Part shown: one piece after another, positions 56,851 to 64,000 of the stretch | How positions within the stretch are numbered: the first letter of the stretch is position 1 | Layout of the letters: each line of letters opens with the position of its first letter | Assembly (NCBI RefSeq): GCF_900111145.1 | Contig: NZ_FOIR01000001.1 | Location: 937,501 to 1,001,500, forward strand | Reading direction: 5' to 3' | DNA: 64,000 nt | DNA from: Roseivirga pacifica | GTDB lineage: Bacteria > Bacteroidota > Bacteroidia > Cytophagales > Cyclobacteriaceae | Program-made: the position numbers and the translations under genes | The notes under the pieces: model-generated | What the model saw: the letters and a program-made list of their open reading frames with translations, nothing else | What the model was told of the DNA's origin: nothing | The model's database searches: none

Positions 56851-59800
56851 CTAAAATCGGCTACCGATAGCAACCTTTTCCTTTAAATAGTCAACTTTTC
56901 CATCGGCTGATATAACTTCTGTTAGGACCAAATAATAGCCTACTCTGGCCTTTCCGCCTTGCTCAGTGGTGCCATCCCATGTAAAGAATGGCTGGTTACC
57001 AACCAGCTTATTTTGAGCTATTCGCTTTATGAGGTTGCCGTTGGCATCGTAAATGGAAACATTCAACATATTGCCTTGGCTTTTGAAGTTGTAATTAATG
57101 GTTGTAAAGTTGGCCACACCGGCTAATTCGGGGGCAAAAGTTGGCGGGTCTAATGCAACTGTAGCCACTGCTTGATTGGTGCCTCTAGATTGCGAATTTA
57201 CGTAGCCAGGTGTAGCATAGTCCACCCCTGAAGAGGCTGAGTACCAGTTGTTCGGATCGTTGCTTTCTCCACTAAACCTGATCCTTTCCAATGAAACTCC
57301 TTCGTTATCGTCTAACAATGGCGAATGATATGATTCGTCATAATCGAAACGGTCAATTTCCTCCGTGTTGGCATTGAGCAAAATGGCCGCACCATTATCA
57401 TCGGCCATGGTTGGCATGCTGCTAATTTCAATTATGTTGCTGCGAACCGTGCCACTATATTCCGATGCCAGTACATCCGCATCGTTGGTTACTACAAAGT
57501 ATTGTGCTGGTGCTAGAATGTAGTCTTCAGTAACAATAGTTTTGGTATTGCCTTTCCCCGCAATTTTCCAGCCTTTTAAGTTGATGTATTTGTTGGATTG
57601 ATTGTAGCACTCTACAAATCTTGCACCGCCACTATTGGGGTTGAAAAGTACTTCATTAACAACAATGTCTAATGGGCTTGCCTCGCTGGCTACTACAATT
57701 TCATCGCTGTTATTTGTTGCTGATATTAGGTTTCCGGTGCAGTCTGTGAGGTTTTGCACAGCAATTTGGTAAACCGTGCTGGCCTGTAAATCGCTTGCCG
57801 TTGTAAGCTGAATCGACTTGTGGTCTTCATTTAGCTGATAGGCAATAAAGCTTAAGCCTTGGTTGGCGGAGAAATCGGTTAAATCAATGCTGCTCTCACC
57901 AAGTTTTTCATTAAAAGTTAACAGAATGGTGCTTTCGTCTACTGATACTGCCTGTACTAATTCGGGTCCGGCATTATCCGGATTATTGCCATAAACAGCA
58001 TTTTGTGTGCTTGGTGTACCACCATTGGTGCTTTCGGTAGCTGTCCAATTGCCTTCTTCCACGCATGGGTAGTTCAAGTCAATCATTTCTAGTGAGTAAC
58101 CACCTGCACTTTTCGACTGGCTTCTGTACCAACTTTGCGCGTAGGTAAGCGTGAATATTTCGTCTCCCGATTTGTTGTAAAGGGAAAGTTTGTCACTGTC
58201 ATTATTCAAATTGGGCCAAGTCAGCAGTGTCATCACATCTCCATAAGCTTCAAAACTACTGGCGTTGGCACTTGGGGTGAGGATCAGATACTCGCCTGGC
58301 TTAATGGTACTATTGGCCAAATAACTGGCGCTTACTTTGTCGGCAAGCACAACTCCATTTAGCGAAAGTATTTTGTTCGATGCATTGTAAATTTCTACAT
58401 ACTCCGCTTCTGGCAGTCCGGCAGATGGCGTAGGGTTGGCCATTATTTCTGTAATCAGCAAGTCGAAGAGTTGTGGTTCATCGCCCGAGGCAAAGCGGAA
58501 GGTTTCGGTGGCCATACTAATACCAGCGCAATCTTCGACTCCAGATATGCTGATTGTGAACTCAGTACCATCTGTAAATGGGGAGGTTAAGCTAACCGTA
58601 ATTGCTTGGCCAAAATCGTCAACCCAATTTACCTCGCTCACTGTTAGGCCTCCTGATGCATCGAAGTTAGCCGGAATTAAGGTGGCTAAATTCATCGACT
58701 CGCTAAAAGTAAAGGCAAAATTCGATTGATCAATAACTTCAAATGAAGTAACGGTCGGTGCGGTAACATCTGGGCTATCATCGAAAATACTGTTTTGTGA
58801 GCCAGGCGTACCGCCCAATGCAGCAGAGGAGGCACCCCAGTTCCCTTGATCGAAACAAGCCGGGGCTAGGTTAACCATTTCCATGCTGTAGCCGCCATCT
58901 TCTTTGCTCTCGTCTCGATAGTAAGTTTTGTCATAGTCTACACTGAAAATGGTCGTTCCATCGGCCCTTTCTAAACTTACTTCATCATCAATGGTGTAGT
59001 TAGGGAAGGAGCTAATGCCAATGGTTGTTCCGTAAGCGGCCATTTCGGTGCTACCTGTCGTGCTTGTGAGTATTACATAGGTTTGTGGCGCTACGTCATA
59101 ACTCCCAATGCTTGCGGCTGCTTTGTCATCCTTCAAGAATAGATCTTCTGTAGAAAGAATTTTATTTGAGTTGTTAAAAATCTCGATGTACTCTCTTTCC
59201 GGCAGGCCATTACTAGGTGCCGGGGTTGCCATTATTTCGGTAATTAAAAAGTCTTCTACCTGAGGTGTTGCTCCTTTTGAAAAGCTTGCGGTGGTGGTCA
59301 GTGCGTTCCCGCTGCAGTCAGTAATTCCGCTAATGGTAAGTGTATGGTTTAGGCCGGTTTCAAAAGCAGAGGAGAGTGTTAAGGTTACATCTGTTCCGAA
59401 GGTTTCATTAACCGTTACAGAGGCTACGGTACTTGTTCCTGTAAGCGAAAAATTGCCAGAAATGAGTGTGGAAATGTCCATAGACTCATTAAAAGTAAGT
59501 TGAAGTGCGGTAGTGGACAAAACGGTTAAGCTTTCGAGCGTAGGGGCTATATTGTCTGCGGAGTTATCGAAAACGGAGTTTTGAGTGCCTGGTGTTCCCC
59601 CATCTGGATGCGTTGAGGCCGCGTAATTGCTCACATCGAAGCACGGTTTTTCAGGATTAATCAATTCTACGGTAAAGCCACCATCAGCTTTTTCTTCGTC
59701 ATTATAATAGCTCGTATTGTAAGCGATTGAATCAACAACATTGAGATCTCTATCGAGCAGTAGAATGGTTTCTCCAGCATTGTTAAGCGAGGGGAAGTTA

Positions 59801-62800
59801 GCAAGGCCGACTGCATTGCCATAAGCTTGAAAGAGTGAGCCGGCAGTGGTACCCGATACGATTAAAAACTCTCCAGTATTCAGTGTAACATTGCCAAAAT
59901 GCGCGGTGTCATTTTTATCGGTAAGATAGAATTCGCGCAAGTTGATGTTTGACGCACTACGGTTGTAGAGCTCTACAAACTCGTAGTTCGGAATAGCAGA
60001 TTTGAAGTCGTTATCGAAGTAGATTTCATTAATTACAATGTCTCTAAAGTTTGGCTTAACAGGAGCCGTAAACGTAAAGTCGAAGGTGTTCGCTGTCATT
60101 GCCTTTCCTTGGCTATCTTCTACTCTTTCGGAGCTAAGCTGGTAAACCGTTGCATCGCTCAAGGCGTTGGCAAAAGTTAAAAGTACCGATTTTCCATCTG
60201 CTTGCAGATAGGCTGCAGTAGGTTGGCCAATAGCATTATTCAGCGAGTAGTGATTGAGTGTTTGGGCGGTAGTGCGTTTCAGCGTTTCGTTAAAAACTAC
60301 TTCAATCTGGTTGGTGTAATATGAGTTAACAGCCAGTATCACTGGAGCAGTTACATCATAATCTAGCGTAGTTCTAGAGCCAGGAATAACACCTCCGAAA
60401 ATGGTCTTTTGGTTAAAAACGGAAAGGGTATATGTGGAAGATTCCTGAAAGTCCTGCGCAAACAGCAATGTAACTTGGCTACTGTCGTTGGTGCTTCTCA
60501 CGGCCGAAATTGGGTTGCCAATGCCATTGTTTAGGCTGAAGTTAGTGAGTGCTTCGGCTGCGTTTTCATCTACATTTGTACTAAAATTGAGTACTAAAGT
60601 GTGCTCGTTTAAAATATTCACATCGTCCAGTTGCGAATCGTACGTGAAATCATGATGAGTTGGAGGCATTAAATTCCCATCCAGATCTTCAAGTCTGTCC
60701 ACTACCATTCTGTAGCTAATCTCTGGCTTTAATGGTATGGTTAAATACAATCTGACAATTGAAGGGTCACTAGAGTCGTGCTCTAGGGAGAATGTGCCAA
60801 TGCCTTTATCAAACCCGTAGTTTTCCACTTCTTCTGCAGAAGCTTGGGTAAGCGGCTTGGTAAATTGCACCTGAATGCTGGTGTCGGTTAGTATGGTAAA
60901 AGTGCCAAAGTTCGGGGTAAGTGTAGAAAAGGAGGCCGAAAGCGTGGTTGCCAAATCGTTGGTGAATAAATCGGCAATGTTGCTAATGGTAAGTGTGTTT
61001 TCGGCATAGTTGCCGAGGTCAGCAAACGTAAGTGTAACTACATTGGTAAACTCTTCGGAACGTAAGGCTTGAGTTGGGTTGCCAAGGCCGTTACTCACAG
61101 AATAGTTAGCCGGATTTTCAGCAATTGATTTAGCCACCTCTTCGGAAAATTCAACCCTTAAAGTATTGGGCGAGGTAAGTTTGATACTGTTAAGCCTTGG
61201 CGCCAGCCTATCGTAGGTAAAATTATATCCTCGATTGGTCGAAATGGCATTCCCAGACAAATCAGCAATGCTTGTGTAGGTAATACGGTTTTCAACCTCT
61301 TGCTCAAAGTTAGTGGCAAAATCTAGCACAACGGATTTTTGTCCAGGTTGAAGTGTGGCCGTACTTGGGTTACCGTGTCCATTGTTTACTGTGTAATGGT
61401 TAATGCTTTCGGCCGATGTAAGTCCCAGTGGCTCATCAAAGAAGAGCTCAATACTATTCTCATCAATTACTATAATGGTGTCCAAATCAGGATCGTCCGT
61501 GTCATAAATAAACTCGGTATTTAGTAGCTGTAAGTAGCTCAAAGAGGCATCTTGAATGCCCTCGAAGGCAATTATCAGTTCGTCATTTTCAGGAAATGAA
61601 GTGCCAAAAACAAGGTGAACCAATTTGTCATTTCCTGCATCTAAAGTGGCCGTTGCTGGCGAGCCGATGCTTTCATCTACTTGATATGCGAACAGGTTTT
61701 CTGCGTTTGCTTCATTCACCGCTGCTTCAAAATAGACATCCAAAAGCTGTTCTGAGATTACAATCACCGTATCGATTTGATTAATGAAGGAGAAGCTTTC
61801 ATTGCTTGTAGAAACCGTGTTGCCAAGCGTGTCGGTAAGCTGCTGATAGGTCAGGGTATAATTACTACCAATACTCAGCGGATTGTCCAGTGTTAGGTGT
61901 ACTCTATTGGCTTGTGAATCGTTGAGTTTTGCAGTTTTTGGGCTACCAATACCTGCGTTAATGGAGAAGTTAGCCTCAGTTTCGGCAATGGTTTTGGCCA
62001 AGGCTTCATCAAATATTAAATCTAGTGTTACAGAGTCTTTTAGCACAAAGCGCTCAAAAACTGGCGCTTCATTATCGAACAGAAAGTCTATTGTGGTGGT
62101 CTCTGCTGCATTGCCCGCACAGTCTGTTTGTCCGCTAATATTCAGGGTGTAAATGGTGCCTGAAACCATTGGTACTACCAATGCCAGTGTAACCGAACGA
62201 AGACTAGGGCTGTTAGGGCTAGTGCTATTTACGTTGGCTCCGTTGTTCAACGTGTAAGTACCGTTGCCGAGACTCGCGGCATCCATAATCTCATCAAAGG
62301 TCACCACAATTTCTTGTGGTGTACTGATGGTAACGGACACCAAATTTGGCCCTTCAGTGTCTGGGGTGATGTCGTAAATACTGTTTTGCAATCCAGGCGT
62401 TCCACCGTTGGCACTGGTTGAAGCAGACCAATTGTTAATGTCGCTACAGGCCAGTGCTGGATTGATTTGTTCCAAAGTCCAGCCGCCATCTGCCTTAGAT
62501 TCGTCCCCATACCATTCCGTATTATAGGTCAGGCTGTCTACCAAATTACCAAGGTTATCTGTTAATAACAGTTGTTCTCCTCCATTCGTCAAACTGTTCC
62601 AAGATGACACAGCCACCGCATCTCCAAAACCTTGATATGTGGCTAAATTACTCGTAGAGGTCAATATTACATAGCTATCCGCACCTAATACAAAGTTTCC
62701 GATTGTGCCTCCAGAAAGAGAAAATCCTGTAATATCAATGGCCTCATCGGTAGTATTATACAGCTCAACAAATTCTTCGCTAGACCCCGTTGGTAAAACA

Positions 62801-64000
62801 GCCGGCACTGGTGCGTTGTCACCCGTTGGATCGGCAAACAGCTCGTTAATCACTATCTGTCTGGAGAAAGTGGCCGTTTCATAGTCAACCTCGGTTGTAA
62901 GATTTGCTGCGGTTGTATTACCTGCAAGATTCTTCACATTGTTTACAGATACTGTGTAGATGTTATTCACCATGGCATTGGCTATGGTAAGCGTTACTTT
63001 GGAGGCATCACTACCATCGAGCATAACGCTGGTTGGGCTGCCACGGCCAAAATCTATGGTGTAATTCGAAGCTGTTTCGGCACTGGTGTTGTCTAAGTCT
63101 TGGTTGAAAACAAGTACTATTTCCGTGGCTGAAACTGCCAAGGCTGAATTAATGGCTAAAGGCAAATAGCTAAAGTCTTCTGTAAGGTTTGCGGTATTCG
63201 CAAGTGTCGATTCGTCCGTTACACCATTTACCGTAAGCTCAAATGTGTTCTCCGTAAAACCTGTTGAAAAGGTGAGCATTACTTTGTTGTTTTCTGTGGC
63301 ATTCAATGTGGCGCTGCTTGGGTTGCCAATGGCGTTGTCAACTGTATAGTTGCTTAGGGTCTCAGCAGATGTTTCATCCAAATCGAGGTTAAAAGTGACT
63401 TCTAGACTGCTTTTAGATAGTACCGAAAGGTTGGAAATGCTTAGAGCTTCTATGTAAGAAAAAGTGCCTTGAAGATTGTTTGCAGGAGTGTTAGAGGCTA
63501 GGTCTTCTACATTGTTTACCGTTAACTCATAGTTGTTGTTCGGCATGTTAGTGGTGGTCAATGTCACTTGTTTCGATGCTGATAGACTTGCGCTGCTTAC
63601 GGAAATACCATTATTGAGGGTGTAGTTTGCGGCATTCTCAGCGGTTGCTTGGCTTACATCTTGGTTAAAGGTTACAACAACTTCCGTAGCAGCAGTAGCG
63701 CTCACCCCGCTAATCGCCAATGGTAAAATCTGTTCTTCAATACTCAAATCGTCAATCACCAATTCGGCAGCCGAACCAGATCCACTACCTCGGCTGGCTG
63801 TAATTCTAATCACCGTATTTGACTCACCTGAAGCCGAAACTGGCAGTTCGTATTCATATTCGGTATAGCTCGTTAGGTTATCGTTGGGAAAAGTGCTGTC
63901 ATCACCAATCTGAACATCGTCTAAAAATGTGTTTCCACCATCAATGGACGTGGAAAAGGACAGTAAAACTGGCCGAGTAGAAGTGCCGCTACCATTTTGC
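56851..64000 (-). CDS. Giant lamin-tail/SbsA-Ig secreted protein (N-terminus outside window)
   Basis: The frame is open to the right edge (about 2382 codons seen), so the N-terminus is missing. It has five lamin-tail-like domains, centred near 62860, 60040, 59240, 58450 and 57680, each opening with a segment such as VINEIYFDNDFKSAIPNYEF. About 14 Big_5/SbsA-type Ig repeats also occur, for example AENAANYTLNNGISVSSAS. After four of the lamin-tail domains comes GGTPGxQN (GGTPSTQN in one). The last 90 residues are FlgD-like (ANGNLIKRIAQN, WDGTTEQGGKARVGYYLVL), a C-terminal type found on many Bacteroidota secreted proteins. Likely surface-exposed T9SS cargo; the function is unknown, and metal or DNA binding by the lamin-tail domains is only a possibility. 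Confidence 0.8.
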   Translation of the reverse strand, partial: QNGSGTSTRPVLLSFSTSIDGGNTFLDDVQIGDDSTFPNDNLTSYTEYEYELPVSASGESNTVIRITASRGSGSGSAAELVIDDLSIEEQILPLAISGVSATAATEVVVTFNQDVSQATAENAANYTLNNGISVSSASLSASKQVTLTTTNMPNNNYELTVNNVEDLASNTPANNLQGTFSYIEALSISNLSVLSKSSLEVTFNLDLDETSAETLSNYTVDNAIGNPSSATLNATENNKVMLTFSTGFTENTFELTVNGVTDESTLANTANLTEDFSYLPLAINSALAVSATEIVLVFNQDLDNTSAETASNYTIDFGRGSPTSVMLDGSDASKVTLTIANAMVNNIYTVSVNNVKNLAGNTTAANLTTEVDYETATFSRQIVINELFADPTGDNAPVPAVLPTGSSEEFVELYNTTDEAIDITGFSLSGGTIGNFVLGADSYVILTSTSNLATYQGFGDAVAVSSWNSLTNGGEQLLLTDNLGNLVDSLTYNTEWYGDESKADGGWTLEQINPALACSDINNWSASTSANGGTPGLQNSIYDITPDTEGPNLVSVTISTPQEIVVTFDEIMDAASLGNGTYTLNNGANVNSTSPNSPSLRSVTLALVVPMVSGTIYTLNISGQTDCAGNAAETTTIDFLFDNEAPVFERFVLKDSVTLDLIFDEALAKTIAETEANFSINAGIGSPKTAKLNDSQANRVHLTLDNPLSIGSNYTLTYQQLTDTLGNTVSTSNESFSFINQIDTVIVISEQLLDVYFEAAVNEANAENLFAYQVDESIGSPATATLDAGNDKLVHLVFGTSFPENDELIIAFEGIQDASLSYLQLLNTEFIYDTDDPDLDTIIVIDENSIELFFDEPLGLTSAESINHYTVNNGHGNPSTATLQPGQKSVVLDFATNFEQEVENRITYTSIADLSGNAISTNRGYNFTYDRLAPRLNSIKLTSPNTLRVEFSEEVAKSIAENPANYSVSNGLGNPTQALRSEEFTNVVTLTFADLGNYAENTLTISNIADLFTNDLATTLSASFSTLTPNFGTFTILTDTSIQVQFTKPLTQASAEEVENYGFDKGIGTFSLEHDSSDPSIVRLYLTIPLKPEISYRMVVDRLEDLDGNLMPPTHHDFTYDSQLDDVNILNEHTLVLNFSTNVDENAAEALTNFSLNNGIGNPISAVRSTNDSSQVTLLFAQDFQESSTYTLSVFNQKTIFGGVIPGSRTTLDYDVTAPVILAVNSYYTNQIEVVFNETLKRTTAQTLNHYSLNNAIGQPTAAYLQADGKSVLLTFANALSDATVYQLSSERVEDSQGKAMTANTFDFTFTAPVKPNFRDIVINEIYFDNDFKSAIPNYEFVELYNRSASNINLREFYLTDKNDTAHFGNVTLNTGEFLIVSGTTAGSLFQAYGNAVGLANFPSLNNAGETILLLDRDLNVVDSIAYNTSYYNDEEKADGGFTVELINPEKPCFDVSNYAASTHPDGGTPGTQNSVFDNSADNIAPTLESLTVLSTTALQLTFNESMDISTLISGNFSLTGTSTVASVTVNETFGTDVTLTLSSAFETGLNHTLTISGITDCSGNALTTTASFSKGATPQVEDFLITEIMATPAPSNGLPEREYIEIFNNSNKILSTEDLFLKDDKAAASIGSYDVAPQTYVILTSTTGSTEMAAYGTTIGISSFPNYTIDDEVSLERADGTTIFSVDYDKTYYRDESKEDGGYSMEMVNLAPACFDQGNWGASSAALGGTPGSQNSIFDDSPDVTAPTVTSFEVIDQSNFAFTFSESMNLATLIPANFDASGGLTVSEVNWVDDFGQAITVSLTSPFTDGTEFTISISGVEDCAGISMATETFRFASGDEPQLFDLLITEIMANPTPSAGLPEAEYVEIYNASNKILSLNGVVLADKVSASYLANSTIKPGEYLILTPSANASSFEAYGDVMTLLTWPNLNNDSDKLSLYNKSGDEIFTLTYAQSWYRSQSKSAGGYSLEMIDLNYPCVEEGNWTATESTNGGTPSTQNAVYGNNPDNAGPELVQAVSVDESTILLTFNEKLGESSIDLTDFSANQGLSFIAYQLNEDHKSIQLTTASDLQASTVYQIAVQNLTDCTGNLISATNNSDEIVVASEASPLDIVVNEVLFNPNSGGARFVECYNQSNKYINLKGWKIAGKGNTKTIVTEDYILAPAQYFVVTNDADVLASEYSGTVRSNIIEISSMPTMADDNGAAILLNANTEEIDRFDYDESYHSPLLDDNEGVSLERIRFSGESNDPNNWYSASSGVDYATPGYVNSQSRGTNQAVATVALDPPTFAPELAGVANFTTINYNFKSQGNMLNVSIYDANGNLIKRIAQNKLVGNQPFFTWDGTTEQGGKARVGYYLVLTEVISADGKVDYLKEKVAIGSRF

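Overview
The window is chromosomal DNA from a Bacteroidota bacterium, most likely a marine member of the Cytophagales. Three things point there: a complete type IX secretion (T9SS) and gliding motor block gldK-gldL-gldM-gldN, secreted giants ending in T9SS sorting domains, and promoters of the Bacteroidota type (TTTG, about 19 bases, TAnnTTTG), seen most clearly in front of a tRNA-Phe. No phage, IS element, CRISPR array or rRNA is visible.

Layout. Positions 1-1101 hold the truncated 3' side of hemW, divergent from a BamA/TamA-type outer membrane gene, a DUF4271 membrane protein, hemD and a PorP/SprF gene (1137-5446). gldKLMN follows (5597-10638) and ends in a terminator shared with the convergent uvrC. 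On the minus strand uvrC, a class A penicillin-binding protein and a SprE/PorW-like TPR lipoprotein form a tight cluster (10673-17460), divergent from an M23 peptidase, a bactofilin and AtpZ. The ATP synthase genes atpB-E-F-H-A-G fill 19500-24474; atpD and atpC are absent, and a strong terminator lies between atpE and atpF.

Positions 24500-26119 are a small cassette bounded by two near-identical terminator hairpins. It carries a beta-propeller lipoprotein and a short secreted-peptide-like frame that lacks a normal start codon. The second hairpin abuts the start codon of a UbiA-type membrane protein, which overlaps a methyltransferase gene. From 27529 to 44857 three tandem paralogues of about 1840-1900 residues occupy 17 kb. 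Each has a shared N-terminal region, three LamG-like modules and a T9SS type A sorting domain. After an empty 0.8 kb come purM, a PorE-like OmpA/TPR/propeller lipoprotein, and a small conserved protein of unknown role.

Positions 49600-52051 hold a compact operon: a duplicated-domain lipoprotein, a DM13 lipoprotein and an outer membrane channel-like protein. A two-gene Fe-S membrane oxidoreductase module (52148-54283), tRNA-Phe, and the rluB-scpB-dksA-like operon follow. The window closes with a 50-residue HTH-like gene and a very large secreted protein of lamin-tail and SbsA-type Ig repeats that runs off the right edge.

Functional picture. The window encodes much of the T9SS (GldK/L/M/N, PorP-like, SprE/PorW-like, PorE-like) together with its probable cargo: the three LamG giants and the lamin-tail giant. 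The strongest unexplained items are the three-copy cargo array, the hairpin-bounded cassette, the hairpin touching the ubiA-like start codon, the DM13 operon, and the terminator inside the atp operon.
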